Shown: positions 1 to 9,220 of the stretch, in pieces
Layout of the letters: each line of letters opens with the position of its first letter
Position numbering within the stretch: position 1 is the first letter of the stretch
The notes under the pieces: generated by a model
Database searches by the model: none
What the model saw: only the letters and a program-made list of their open reading frames with translations
Told to the model about the DNA's origin: nothing
Translations under genes and position numbers: made by a program
Assembly (NCBI GenBank): GCA_963728125.1
Contig: CAVSIZ010000018.1
Span: 1-64,000 of the forward strand
Reading direction: 5' to 3'
DNA length: 64,000 bases
Origin: CAWDCV01 sp963728125
GTDB taxonomy: Bacteria > Actinomycetota > Actinomycetes > CAWDCV01

Positions 1-1210
1 CGCTCTTGCGCGGATCCAAGTTGGCGCGGTTCTGGTCGACGTACGCCATCTGGACGGTGTCACCCACGCGGATCGACCCGGCATCCGGCTTCTCGTCACC
101 CACGAGCATCGAGAACAGCGTGGTCTTGCCAACGCCATTCGGGCCGATAACGCCGACGATGCCGTTGCGGGGCAGCGAAAACGACAGGTCGTCGATGAGA
201 ACGCGATCGCCGAACCCCTTGGTGAGGTGATCGGCCTCGATGACCTGATTGCCGAGCCGTGGACCCGGCGGGATCTGGATCTCCTCGAAGTCGAGCTTCG
301 TCGCGCGCTCCGCCTCGGCCGCCATCTCCTCGTAGCGCTGCAGCCGCGCGCGGCTCTTCGCCTGCCGAGCGCGGGGGTTCGAGCGCACCCATTCCAGCTC
401 CTGCTCGAGCCGCCGCTTGCGCTTGGCGTCCTTCTGCCCCTCCACCCGGAGCCGGCCGGCCTTGCTCTCCAGGTAGGTCGAGTAGTTGCCCTCGTACGGG
501 TAAGCGCGTCCCCGGTCGAGCTCGAGGATCCACTGCGCGACGTTGTCCAGGAAGTAGCGGTCATGCGTCACCGCCAAGACGGCGCCGGGGTACGCGGCCA
601 GGTGCTGCTCCAGCCACTGCACGCTCTCCGCGTCCAAGTGGTTGGTCGGCTCGTCGAGTAGGAGCAGGTCCGGCTGCTGAAGCAGCAGCTTGCACAGCGC
701 CACCCGGCGACGCTCACCACCCGACAGCACCGTCACGTCGGCATCGGCAGGCGGCAGCTGCAACGCGTCCATGGCCTGCTCGAGCTGAGCGTCGAGATCC
801 CAGGCGTTGCGATGGTCAAGTTGCTCTTGCAGCTCTCCCATCTCACCAAGCAGCTTGTCGTAATCCGCGTCCGGATCGGCAAGCTGATCACTGATCTCAT
901 TGAAGCGATCGAGCATGCTGCGCGTCTCAGCGACACCCTCGTTCACGTTGCCCAGGACGTCCTTGTCCTCATTCAGCGGTGGCTCCTGCTGCAAGATCCC
1001 AACGCTGTACCCGGGGGTGAGGAATGCGTCACCGTTCGACGGCTGATCGAGGCCCGCCATGATGTGCAGCACGGTCGACTTGCCGGCACCGTTGGGCCCG
1101 ACGACACCGATCTTGGCGCCCGGATAGAACATGATCGTGACGTCGTCGAGGATCACTTTGTCCCCGTGTGCTTTGCGCGCCTTGCGCATGGTGTAGATGA
1201 ACTCGGGCAT
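1..1210 (-). CDS. ettA: Energy-dependent translational throttle protein EttA (ABC-F ATPase), C-terminus cut by window edge
   Basis: About 403 codons are present, beginning MPEFIYTMRKARK at the ATG at 1210; the family is about 555 residues, so the C-terminal third lies outside. Both ABC cassettes are represented: the first Walker A reads GPNGAGKST (about 1075-1110) and the second reads GPNGVGKTT (about 120-150). There are no membrane segments. ABC-F proteins of this type bind the ribosomal E site and gate translation according to ATP level. It is the last visible gene of a leftward run, 87 bp after ssb. The start fits the conserved EttA N-terminus. Family assignment is firm; the exact EttA subgroup rests on this N-terminus and the linker composition. 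Confidence 0.93.
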   Translation of the reverse strand, partial: MPEFIYTMRKARKAHGDKVILDDVTIMFYPGAKIGVVGPNGAGKSTVLHIMAGLDQPSNGDAFLTPGYSVGILQQEPPLNEDKDVLGNVNEGVAETRSMLDRFNEISDQLADPDADYDKLLGEMGELQEQLDHRNAWDLDAQLEQAMDALQLPPADADVTVLSGGERRRVALCKLLLQQPDLLLLDEPTNHLDAESVQWLEQHLAAYPGAVLAVTHDRYFLDNVAQWILELDRGRAYPYEGNYSTYLESKAGRLRVEGQKDAKRKRRLEQELEWVRSNPRARQAKSRARLQRYEEMAAEAERATKLDFEEIQIPPGPRLGNQVIEADHLTKGFGDRVLIDDLSFSLPRNGIVGVIGPNGVGKTTLFSMLVGDEKPDAGSIRVGDTVQMAYVDQNRANLDPRKS

Positions 1211-1297
1211 ACGGATCAGCCTAGGGGTGCACGACAAAGCCCAGGACAGACGAGCGCCGCCGCTACGGCAGTCGACAGCGACCGCAGATACTCGGTG

Positions 1298-1816
1298 CTA
1301 CACCGCTGTCGCCGTCGCTGCCGAACGTCGATCCGATTGCGCACGTTCGAGGTCGACGACCTTCCCGCTCTCACGCTCGAGCGATTCGGCGTCGGCCATC
1401 GCGGCCGCGATCGTGGAGTCGACATTCTCGGGCCGGTCGTCGTTAGTGGTCTCGGTCTTGCGCCGGTGAAAGGCTGACGTTCCGCGCGCGAGGTCGTGTC
1501 CTACGGCCGTCGCCTCTACCTCGAGCACTTGACGGGTGGCGCCATCGTCCTTGGTGAAGGACCGCATCTTCAGCCTGCCCGTGACGATGACCGGCTCGCC
1601 ACGCCCCAGCGATCCCGAGACGTTCTCGGCAAGCGCGCGCCAGCAGTTGACGCTGACGTAGATCGGATCGGCGTCCACCCACGCCTGGTTCCTGCGGTCG
1701 AAGCGTCTGCTGCTCGATCCCATCCGGAAGGTTGCGAACGCCAACCCACCCGGTGTGGTTGTGCTCCGGACGTCGCTCGCGAGGTTGCCGCACATGGTCA
1801 CGACGGTCTCGTTCAT
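1298..1816 (-). CDS. ssb: Single-stranded DNA-binding protein
   Basis: The product has 172 residues. The N-terminal ~115 residues form an OB fold with the SSB hallmarks: start MNETVVTMCGNLASD, then FRMGSSSRRFD, VNCWRALAENV and GEPVIVTGRL. The C-terminal tail is polar and lacks the acidic DDDIPF-type tip that normally recruits partner proteins, so this looks like a secondary actinobacterial SSB (SsbB type), not the main replicative one. It lies between the GTPase pair and ettA on the same strand. Confidence in the family is high; the paralogue assignment is inference from the missing acidic tip. Confidence 0.9.
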   Translation of the reverse strand: MNETVVTMCGNLASDVRSTTTPGGLAFATFRMGSSSRRFDRRNQAWVDADPIYVSVNCWRALAENVSGSLGRGEPVIVTGRLKMRSFTKDDGATRQVLEVEATAVGHDLARGTSAFHRRKTETTNDDRPENVDSTIAAAMADAESLERESGKVVDLERAQSDRRSAATATAV

Positions 1817-1954
1817 GAACCAGGCTCCTTGGTCAGCCGCGCGGCCCGCTGCCGCGTCGTGACTCGAGCCTGTCCTGCGCCGTCACATCAAACAGCCGTC
1901 GCGCGCAATCTGTGGACGACGAGCGAGATGTCGAAAAATGTGGATAAGGACGAA

Positions 1955-3592
1955 TCAGCGATGGTTGCCGGCTGCGCGCTGCAGCAGTTCCCCCGTCTCC
2001 GCGTATGCCTTGAGCTCCGTTCGTACCGGCGCGAGCACCATCCGCTCGGCTACCTCGGCAATACGGCTTCGCAGCAGCCGGGTGACTCGACGACGACGAC
2101 GGCGCGCACCCACAGCCGCAATCCAGCGACTGACCAGCGCGAGGAGCAGCCCACCGATGACACCGCCGAGGGCCAACAGCGTGGGAAGCGGAAACTCGCC
2201 GATCTCCGGCACACCCGGCTCGGGTAGTCGGAAGTACGACAGGCCGAACAGCACGAGCAGCCACACCAGACCGAGGATCGCCGAGATCGCCAGCAGCCAC
2301 TGCAGGCCGGCTACTGCCCGCCACCACAGCGGCCGGCGTGCCTCGCCCAGATCGGCGCTGGCGATGGCCTGATCGAGTTCATCGGACAGATCCTCGCGGG
2401 CATTCGACGCCGCCGAGCGCACAGACGACGCCCACCCCTCCGGAAGCCCGGCCGAGGCGGTCGTAGCCACCTCGCGTACCGCCGTATCGACCTGGGAGCG
2501 CTGTACCGGGGTGGCGGACGGGAGTGAGGTGCGCGACGGAGCAGCGGCGATCGCGTCGCGGGTAGCCGTGCCGAGATGCAGTCGCCGCAGCGGATCCGGT
2601 CGAAGCCGGCGCACCCAGCGCGTGAACGGCCAGCCCGTTGCTCCCGCCGCTCGGTAGCGGTAAGAGCGCGCGACCGCAGATGCGACGACCGGCACCCCCG
2701 CGGCCTCGGTGAGGGCGTCGACGAGCTGGTCGACGCCCGGACGAGATACCTCCCGAACCGATGATCCCCGCTCCGAGCGCTTGTCGTGCAGAGCGAGCAG
2801 CGCGGCAGCCGACATGTCCAGATCGGCACGAACGCGGCCGAGATACGCCGCTCGTGCGCTCACCTTCTCGGCGAGGACCGCGCGCAGGTCGGCGATTCCG
2901 CGATCGGTGCGAGCGGAGATCGGTAGCACGGGCACCGACCGCAGGCCGTCCTCGATGAGCAGCCGCCGGAGATCGGAGATGCAGGCGGTTTCTCCCTCCA
3001 CGTCGAGGAGATCGACCTTGTTGAGGACCATGAGCATGACGTCGTCGTGACGGTTGAGTCGCCGCAGATACAGCTGGTGCAGGACGTTGTCGGCGTACTT
3101 CTGCGGGTCGACGACCCAGACGAACAGGTCAACGAGCCCGATGAGGCGGTCGACCTCCACTCGGTGCTCGACCGACGTCGAGTCGAAGTCCGGCAGATCG
3201 AGCAGGACGAGACCGTCGAGGTCGTCGTCGGCAGGCACGTCCAGCTCGCTGTCACGGGAGATCTGGTGGCGTCGCGGAACGTGGAGCCAATCGAGAAGTG
3301 CGGATGCGCCCTGGCTCCCCCAGACGCACGCCAGCGCCGTGTTGGTCGTCGGACGGCGCACTCCTACCGCCGACAGGTCGAGCCCGACGAGGGAGTTGAA
3401 CAGGGACGACTTCCCGCTGCCGGTAGCGCCCGCGAGAGCGACGACCGTGTGCTCGCCCGACAGCTTCAGCCGCTCGCCGGCGCGCGCCACCAGCGTGCGA
3501 GCCGTGTCGATCGCCGGTCCGTCGAGTCGTCCCTCGGCGCTGCGTACGGCGCCGTCGAGGGCGTCCAGCCGTACCGCGAGGTCGGTGCTCAT
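1955..3592 (-). CDS. YfjP-type P-loop GTPase with C-terminal membrane segments
   Basis: The protein has 545 residues. The G domain occupies roughly residues 45-260: G1 is GATGSGKSS, G3 is DLPDFDS and G4 is NKVD. A middle helical region follows, then two hydrophobic segments near residues 430-490 (LLAISAILGLVWLLVLFGLS and LPTLLALGGVIGGLLLALVS), and a basic RRRRRR stretch. This architecture matches actinobacterial GTPases related to Era/dynamin-like proteins, anchored to the membrane by the C-terminus. Its start overlaps the stop of the upstream GTPase by 4 bp, so the two are translationally coupled and may form a hetero-oligomer. The cellular role is unknown; membrane remodelling or a ribosome-linked function are only guesses. 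Confidence 0.8.
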   Translation of the reverse strand: MSTDLAVRLDALDGAVRSAEGRLDGPAIDTARTLVARAGERLKLSGEHTVVALAGATGSGKSSLFNSLVGLDLSAVGVRRPTTNTALACVWGSQGASALLDWLHVPRRHQISRDSELDVPADDDLDGLVLLDLPDFDSTSVEHRVEVDRLIGLVDLFVWVVDPQKYADNVLHQLYLRRLNRHDDVMLMVLNKVDLLDVEGETACISDLRRLLIEDGLRSVPVLPISARTDRGIADLRAVLAEKVSARAAYLGRVRADLDMSAAALLALHDKRSERGSSVREVSRPGVDQLVDALTEAAGVPVVASAVARSYRYRAAGATGWPFTRWVRRLRPDPLRRLHLGTATRDAIAAAPSRTSLPSATPVQRSQVDTAVREVATTASAGLPEGWASSVRSAASNAREDLSDELDQAIASADLGEARRPLWWRAVAGLQWLLAISAILGLVWLLVLFGLSYFRLPEPGVPEIGEFPLPTLLALGGVIGGLLLALVSRWIAAVGARRRRRRVTRLLRSRIAEVAERMVLAPVRTELKAYAETGELLQRAAGNHR

Positions 3593-5391
3593 CGCGACCG
3601 GTCCTGCTCGACGTCGCTCAGCGCCGCAGACAGCGGGCGACTGGCCGCCAACGGGTCGGGCCGAGCGCGTCCGTCGTCGACGATGAGACCGGTGTCGGCG
3701 AGCAGCGCGTGATACCGGTCGGCCTCCTCGCGCAACAGGACCGTGACTCGTTCGCGCAGGTCGGCCCGCGCCTGTTGCGCCAGACTGCGTACGGCCTGAT
3801 CGCCGAACACTGCCTCGAGAAGCTTCTGCGACAGAGCCGTCGCTCCCCCGGCGACCACGACCTCCGCGCCGGTCAAACCGCCGGTCGATGCAAACACGGC
3901 AATCATGACGGCCAGCGCCGCCCCGTTGACGCCAAAGGACAGGTAGCGAGCGGTCGACCGACGAGCGCCGCCCTCGCTGCGCACCAGGTCGAGCACGAAG
4001 CCCTGCCAGTCGCGAACCGTGCGCCTTGAGCGTTCGGTCAACGTCGACGACGAGCGGCGCAAGGATTCGGGGTCGTCGTCCATCGCGAGCAACGACGCAC
4101 CGCCCGGAGTGGCGCGCCAGGTCAGTGCCGTGCTCTCCGCGGCCGAGTCGGCGGCGGCCCGGACGAGCGCCTCGACTCCGGTGCCGAGCGCCATCTTCAC
4201 GTCGTCAGCCGGGTCGGGTCGTCCCTGCAGCCGCGCGGTGATGATGTCCCGCAGGCGCCCCACGCGCGCTTCCAGGCCGCGCAACAGCTCACCTGTGCCG
4301 ACGTATTCCTGCCAGCGCGCGAGGACCTCACCGCGCAGGACCGAACCGTCAGCCAGGCCAGCGTCGACCTCGTCAACGGCGGCGGCGTACGCACTGGTGA
4401 CAGCGCTGCGCAGGTCACGAGCTGCCCTGGCCTGCGCATCGACCTCGCTGATCAGCAGGCGGACGCGCGGCGAGATACTGGCAAGCGCACCGTCGAGGGT
4501 CTTACGGATGACGGTGTAGCGCGCGGTTGCGTCCGCAGCGAGCCCCGACAGCCACCCCTTGACGCCAGCCACAACATCGGGTGGTAGCAGTCCGTCGACA
4601 GTGATGGCCTCGGGGACGACGAACAGCGGGGCTTCACCCAGCCCGCGGTCGGCGAGCATCCGGGCCAGATGCGCCGTCACTTCTTCCAGCGCCTCAGGCG
4701 GTACGCGATCGAGGACCACGGACACCGCCGCGCTGCGCTCACGAGCCGAGCGCAGCAGATCCCAGGGGACGGCGTCGGCGTAGCGTGCGGCCGTTGTGAG
4801 GAACACCCAGAGGTCCGCCGCGGCGAGCAGCTGCGCGGCAAGCTCACGGTTGGCGGTCACGACCGAATCGATGTCCGGGGCATCGAGCAGGGCAAGACCC
4901 GGCGGGAGCGATGAGCTCGCGACCAGGTGAAGCGAGCCGGCATCCGGCGTCGCTCCCGTCACGCGCGCCAGGCTTGGCAGGATCCGGGTCGAGGTGAACC
5001 AGTGCTCGTCGTCGGGGTGGTGGACAAGCACGGGCGAGCGCGTCGTCGGTCTCAACACCCCGGCCGGGCTGACCTCCGTGCCGACGACGGAGTTCACCAG
5101 CGTCGACTTGCCCGCCCCGGTTGATCCGCCCACGACGGCAAGGAGAGGGGCGTCGATCTCACGCAGCCGGGGCAGCACGTAGTCGTCGAGCTGATCAACG
5201 AGAGAGTGCCGGGCGTGGCGAGCCTGCTCGGCGCCGGGAAGTTCGAGAGGCAACGGGGCATCGACGAGCGCGACCCGCAGGGTCTCGATCGTCTCTTGGA
5301 GCCGCGAGCGCGTCCCCGTTTCCTCCACGTCTCCAGCGTGCCCAACGTCGCGTCCAGATACTCCGGAGTACGACCCCGACACGCGGGGCAT
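3589..5391 (-). CDS. Dynamin-like / P-loop GTPase, partner of the downstream GTPase
   Basis: The 600-residue product carries a G domain at about residues 75-270 with G1 GGSTGAGKST, G2-type Thr in RPTTRSP and G3 DAPDIDS. The usual NKxD is replaced by LDRVP at the expected place, so nucleotide specificity may be relaxed. A long helical middle part follows, with a single hydrophobic stretch near residue 490 (VNGAALAVMIAVFASTG). It is the first gene of the run GTPase-GTPase-ssb-ettA and is divergent from tRNA-Arg. Tandem GTPases of unequal type are known among actinobacterial dynamin-like pairs (IniA/IniC, DynA/DynB); membership here is plausible but not shown. The ATG at 5391 is used; a start further in (about residue 24) is possible. 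Confidence 0.78.
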   Translation of the reverse strand: MPRVSGSYSGVSGRDVGHAGDVEETGTRSRLQETIETLRVALVDAPLPLELPGAEQARHARHSLVDQLDDYVLPRLREIDAPLLAVVGGSTGAGKSTLVNSVVGTEVSPAGVLRPTTRSPVLVHHPDDEHWFTSTRILPSLARVTGATPDAGSLHLVASSSLPPGLALLDAPDIDSVVTANRELAAQLLAAADLWVFLTTAARYADAVPWDLLRSARERSAAVSVVLDRVPPEALEEVTAHLARMLADRGLGEAPLFVVPEAITVDGLLPPDVVAGVKGWLSGLAADATARYTVIRKTLDGALASISPRVRLLISEVDAQARAARDLRSAVTSAYAAAVDEVDAGLADGSVLRGEVLARWQEYVGTGELLRGLEARVGRLRDIITARLQGRPDPADDVKMALGTGVEALVRAAADSAAESTALTWRATPGGASLLAMDDDPESLRRSSSTLTERSRRTVRDWQGFVLDLVRSEGGARRSTARYLSFGVNGAALAVMIAVFASTGGLTGAEVVVAGGATALSQKLLEAVFGDQAVRSLAQQARADLRERVTVLLREEADRYHALLADTGLIVDDGRARPDPLAASRPLSAALSDVEQDRSR

Positions 5392-5483
5392 CGGCTCGGT
5401 CGTCGTCGCCCTCCCTCCTGGTGATCTTGAGACATCGGCGCGGCTCAGGCGACCATGATGGCGCTACCGTCAGCAGTGATTGA

Positions 5484-5556
5484 GCGCCCGTAGCTCAGTG
5501 GACAGAGCAGGTGCCTTCTAAGCACTTGGTCGCAGGTTCGAGTCCTGCCGGGCGCG
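5484..5556 (+). tRNA. tRNA-Arg (anticodon TCT)
   Basis: The cloverleaf folds cleanly: acceptor GCGCCCG (5484-5490) pairs perfectly with CGGGCGC (5549-5555), the anticodon stem GGTGC/GCACT closes loop CTTCTAA with anticodon TCT, and the T arm is GCAGG-TTCGAGT-CCTGC. The discriminator is G. CCA is not encoded. Confidence 0.96.
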
Positions 5557-5659
5557 CCGCCTCATCTGCCGCCCCCAGCCCCAACGGCGTCAACAGATGG
5601 TTCCTCGTGCCCGCGACGCGCCGATGATGCTGTGCACGAAGAACCATTCGCGGCTTGAG

Positions 5660-6295
5660 TCAGGCCGTCCAGTTCAGGACCGAGCCGCCGAACGCCAGGA
5701 CGCCGACCCACAGCGCAACGGCGAGCGCCGGAATGAGCAGAGTCCACGCCGGTCGGGTAGCGAGGAGGCGAAAGACAACGATGAGCAGCACCGTCCAGGC
5801 AGCGAGGAGCAGGGCCACGCCGTACAGCGGGACCACGAGACCGCTGATGAGGTAGAGCAAACCGATCGGTAGGTACATACCGAACGCCACCCACCCGAGC
5901 ACGGTCTGCCAGCCGGCCCTGCTCGTTGGCGCGTCGTTTTCACGTGCGGACGCCGCTGCCGCCGCGCCCGCCACTAGCGCTGCGAGCAGGGACACGAGCC
6001 GTGGCGGGGCGACCGGCATCACCTCAAGGACGGCGGCGAGCACGACGGCGAGGGCAACTCCTGGAAGAGCCCACGCGGAGCGGCGGGCGACCGCCACAGC
6101 CGCAGCGACGCTCGACAGGGCCGCCAGCGCGCACAAGATGAGCGCGGCCCATCCCAGGTAGCCCGGCTGTGTGGCGGTGAAGAAAGCCCGGATGGCCAAG
6201 ATCGCGGCCGCAAGAACGGAGAACGCCACCGCCACGAGCCGCATCGCCGACGCGGGCCCTGCCACGGACGCCGAGGCGGTCTCGCCCACAGCCAT
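5660..6295 (-). CDS. Conserved hypothetical integral membrane protein
   Basis: The product has 211 residues from the ATG at 6295 (start MAVGETASAS). An upstream in-frame start adds 12 residues, but CACAAT at 6302-6307 (read leftward) sits 6 nt before this ATG like a leaderless -10 element, which favours the shorter form. Six or seven hydrophobic segments are visible, for example LVAVAFSVLAAAILAIRAFF, VLGWVAFGMYLPIGLLYLIS and LLIPALAVALWVGVLAF. There is no recognised domain and no charged catalytic motif in the membrane. It is divergent from the deacetylase gene. Function not assigned. Confidence 0.7.
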   Translation of the reverse strand: MAVGETASASVAGPASAMRLVAVAFSVLAAAILAIRAFFTATQPGYLGWAALILCALAALSSVAAAVAVARRSAWALPGVALAVVLAAVLEVMPVAPPRLVSLLAALVAGAAAAASARENDAPTSRAGWQTVLGWVAFGMYLPIGLLYLISGLVVPLYGVALLLAAWTVLLIVVFRLLATRPAWTLLIPALAVALWVGVLAFGGSVLNWTA

Positions 6296-6394
6296 GCCCG
6301 CATTGTGCCGCAGCGAGGACGGCCGGCTCACGGCGTTTCAGCCCGTACCGTGGGAGCGCGTCTGGCAAGGTGTCTCAACCGGAAAGGGGGCGCA

Positions 6395-7885
6395 GTGGCG
6401 CACGTCCGCAGCAGGCGCGTCCCACCCTGGGTGGCGTCGACACTTGCGGTGACTGTCCTTGCGGTGGCCTGTGCCGCGGAGCCACCGCCGCCGCCGGATC
6501 CGGTGTCGTGGAATCAGGTCCTCAATGCCTCGGTGCCTGGCGACACGGTCGGCGCGGAGCAGATCACGCTGAATGCGGGCCACTATTCCGTCCTCACCGG
6601 TGACCTGGCCGGCGCCATCGACATCAGCCTGCACGACCTGCACGCCGCTGGTGATCTCGATGGCAACAGCGTTCAAGACGAGGTCGGCATTCTGGTCAGC
6701 ACGGTGGGCGACCAACTGCGAACCGAAAGCATCGTGGGCTTCGTGGCCGCCGCCGGAGCGCCGGCCGCCACGTCGGCTTATCCACTGCCCGCCGGCTACC
6801 GGATCGAGGGGCTGTCGGTCGCCGACGACGACGTGGTGATCACCTATGCGGCGCCTCGCCTGGAGGATTCGACGTACGACGAGGTGAAGGGCCGTTTGGT
6901 GTTGAGTCTCGAGGACAACGGCTTCGTCGAGGTCGACCGGACCGAGGAACCCATTGCGATGGCGCCGCCCGAGCCGCTGGCCGTCGAGGGCGGTAAGACC
7001 GTCGACCGTTCCGGCGAGCTGGGCTACGGCTGGCGCGCCCGCTTCGTCCAGAACCTCGCTGCCGACGATCGGCTGGAGATCCGCCTGACGTCGGCGTGGG
7101 GTGCCGCAAGCCTGGGGGTGTTCGCTCCCGACGGGTCGGCATTGCTCGCGCCCGAGGCCGGCGGATCCAGCTACGTGATCGAGAAGGCGGTAGCCGGCGA
7201 CTATGCCATCCACCTGCTGGGCGGCGGGACCGCGATCCCGTACAGCATGAGCATCACGCGCAAGGCCGCGCCACCACCTCCTCCGCCGCCGCCCGCCCCG
7301 AACGCGGGTACGCCGGCCGGCGTGCCCGATCCTGGCGAAAAGGTCGTCTACCTCACCTTCGACGATGGACCCGACGGCCGCTACACGCCGAAGATCTTGG
7401 AGGCGCTGCGCAAGTACGACGCCCGCGCCACGTTTTTCGTGGTCGGCACGAACCTTCAGAACAATCGCGCGATCGCCGAAAAGATTGTGGAGCAGGGCAG
7501 CACGCTCGCCAACCACACGTGGAACCACGCGTCGCTGGCGGGGGTGTCGCAAGCGGAGTTCCAGAGCTCCGTCGGGCGCACACAGGAGCTGATGGGCTCC
7601 CTCGGCACGAAATGCCTGCGACCTCCGTACGGCTCGACCGACGCCAACACTGAGTCCTACGCCCGGGAGATGGGGCTCGCGGTATGGAAGTGGACGATCG
7701 ACACCGTCGACTACCGCAAGCCCAGCCCGGACGTGATCGCCGAGCGCGCCGCGGCCGCCGGGCCGGGATCCATCGTCCTCATGCACGACGGCGGCGGGGA
7801 CCGCAGCAACACCGTGGCCGCGGTTCCCAAGATCCTGGAGCGACTCAAGGCGAAGGGGTACCGCTTCGAAGCGCTCTGCCGCTGA
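6395..7885 (+). CDS. Polysaccharide deacetylase (NodB/CE4), probable lipoprotein
   Basis: The protein has 496 residues from the GTG at 6395, chosen because GGAAAGGGGG lies just upstream and the N-terminus becomes a signal peptide ending VLAVAC. The lipobox is imperfect (Ala at -3), so lipidation is likely but not certain. Residues 30-290 are an uncharacterised extracytoplasmic region with a bacterial pre-peptidase-like C-terminal part, then a Pro-rich linker. The NodB domain starts near residue 320: TFDDGP (metal and catalytic Asp), NHTWNH (metal His pair), RPPYG, and MHDGGG near the end, so all CE4 motifs are intact. It should remove N-acetyl groups from peptidoglycan or another glycan outside the cell. 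Confidence 0.88.
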   Translation: MAHVRSRRVPPWVASTLAVTVLAVACAAEPPPPPDPVSWNQVLNASVPGDTVGAEQITLNAGHYSVLTGDLAGAIDISLHDLHAAGDLDGNSVQDEVGILVSTVGDQLRTESIVGFVAAAGAPAATSAYPLPAGYRIEGLSVADDDVVITYAAPRLEDSTYDEVKGRLVLSLEDNGFVEVDRTEEPIAMAPPEPLAVEGGKTVDRSGELGYGWRARFVQNLAADDRLEIRLTSAWGAASLGVFAPDGSALLAPEAGGSSYVIEKAVAGDYAIHLLGGGTAIPYSMSITRKAAPPPPPPPPAPNAGTPAGVPDPGEKVVYLTFDDGPDGRYTPKILEALRKYDARATFFVVGTNLQNNRAIAEKIVEQGSTLANHTWNHASLAGVSQAEFQSSVGRTQELMGSLGTKCLRPPYGSTDANTESYAREMGLAVWKWTIDTVDYRKPSPDVIAERAAAAGPGSIVLMHDGGGDRSNTVAAVPKILERLKAKGYRFEALCR

Positions 7886-8131
7886 TCCAAGAACAGCTCG
7901 GTGACCGCACCGAAACCGCTCCGGTACCAGTTCGTCATCCCGCCGACGTGCGTTGGCAACGAACAGCCCGCAGGCTCAATGGGACGGAATCACTGCGGAG
8001 CCCGCCCGTTTCGCCGCGGGCGTAAGGGGCACCGCAGCTGCACGGAATCGCTTGCGCCACTCGCCCGTTGACCCCATAGAGGCTCGACAAGGGAAAGGAG
8101 CCCCACGCCGCACCCTGGCCTGGGTTCACCG

Positions 8132-9151
8132 ATGACGATCGTGCACGATCCGCGAAAGCCGAAGATCACGCCCCGCGCGGGCGGCAGCCGGCCGCGTCAG
8201 CCCGACCTCGACGCGACCACCGGGGAGCCGGACCTGGTCCGCGCCTACCTGGACGAGATCGGGCGCGTGGCGCTCCTCAATGCCGAGCAAGAAGTCGAAC
8301 TGGCCAAGCGGATCGAGGCCGGCCTGTTCGCCGCCAAGCTGCTGGCCGCAGACTCCGCCGCCTCGGACGAGTGGGCGCAGCAGAACCCATCTGCTACGGA
8401 GCTCACCGCGCTCGTCGAGGACGGCGACCGCGCACGCCGGCACATGCTCGAGGCCAACTTGCGGCTGGTGGTCGCACAGGCGCGTCGGTACCAGAGCCGC
8501 GGCCTGCCGCTGCTCGACCTCATCCAGGAGGGGAACCTCGGCCTGATCCGGGCCATCGAGAAGTTCGACTATCGCAAGGGCTTCAAGTTCTCGACGTACG
8601 CCACCTGGTGGATCCGTCAGGCCATCCAGCGTGGCCTCGCCGAACAGTCTCGAACGATCCGGCTGTCCGTCCACATGGCAGAGGAGGTCAGCCGCCTCGG
8701 CCGGGTCCGTCGCGACCTGATCACTCGCACGGGCATCGAGCCGACCCAGGAGGAGGTCGCGGCCGCGGCTGACATTCCGCTCGACCGCGTGCGGCAGCTC
8801 GACGACGCCTCCAGGGCGCTCATCAGCCTCGACCGTCTCGTCGGCGACGACGAGGAGACGTCCTTTGGCGACCTCGTCGAAGACGCCGACGCGCCAGCGC
8901 CTGAGGCATCCGCCATCGCGATGGAGGGTCAGGCCCTGCTGCGGCGGGTCCTTGCGGAGCTTCCCGGTCGCGAGGCCGAGGTCCTCATGCTGCGCTACGG
9001 CATCTCCGACGGCCAGGTGCGCACGCTCACCGAGGTCGGGCACGAGCTGGGGCTCAGCCGCGAACGGGTACGGCAGATCGAACGCAAGGCGCTCGTCGCT
9101 CTGCGTGACTCAGGTGTTGCCGCTCAACTGCGGGATCTCGCGGCCGCCTGA
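8132..9151 (+). CDS. RNA polymerase sigma-70 factor, group 2 (SigB/HrdB-like)
   Basis: At 339 residues the protein lacks the long acidic N-terminus of a primary sigma. Region 1.2 is recognised in DLVRAYLDEIGR; region 2 in NLRLVVAQARRYQ, DLIQEGNLGLIRAIEKFDY and FKFSTYATWWIRQAI; region 3 follows; region 4.2 carries the helix-turn-helix ending GLSRERVRQIERKAL. The start ATG at 8132 follows a 246-bp gap; GGGAAAGGAG lies about 30 nt upstream of it, too far for an ideal ribosome site, so a nearby alternative start cannot be excluded. The family recognises -10/-35 promoters similar to the housekeeping ones, typically in stress or stationary phase. A second member lies at 22.3-23.3 kb. Confidence 0.92.
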   Translation: MTIVHDPRKPKITPRAGGSRPRQPDLDATTGEPDLVRAYLDEIGRVALLNAEQEVELAKRIEAGLFAAKLLAADSAASDEWAQQNPSATELTALVEDGDRARRHMLEANLRLVVAQARRYQSRGLPLLDLIQEGNLGLIRAIEKFDYRKGFKFSTYATWWIRQAIQRGLAEQSRTIRLSVHMAEEVSRLGRVRRDLITRTGIEPTQEEVAAAADIPLDRVRQLDDASRALISLDRLVGDDEETSFGDLVEDADAPAPEASAIAMEGQALLRRVLAELPGREAEVLMLRYGISDGQVRTLTEVGHELGLSRERVRQIERKALVALRDSGVAAQLRDLAAA

Positions 9152-9207
9152 GGCCGCGCATCGGCGTGCCGGGCGTCCCCGGGCGGGTATTCGGTGCGGC
9201 GCGCACC

Positions 9208-9213
9208 TACTCT
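9208..9213 (+). promoter_or_regulatory. Leaderless -10 element of orn
   Basis: TACTCT is followed by exactly 7 nt (GGCCGGC) and then the ATG of orn, the classic spacing for a transcript that begins at its start codon. There is no Shine-Dalgarno sequence, which agrees. Inference from spacing only. Confidence 0.55.
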
Positions 9214-9220
9214 GGCCGGC

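Noticed and set aside
6338..7786. Long open frame opposite the deacetylase gene
   Set aside because: Its composition (Arg, Gly, His, Val repeats without hydrophobic pattern) is that of a GC-rich shadow, and the plus strand encodes an intact CE4 enzyme.
6305..7885. Longer deacetylase form with 30 extra N-terminal residues
   Set aside because: The extension buries the signal peptide; GTG 6395 follows a strong ribosome site.
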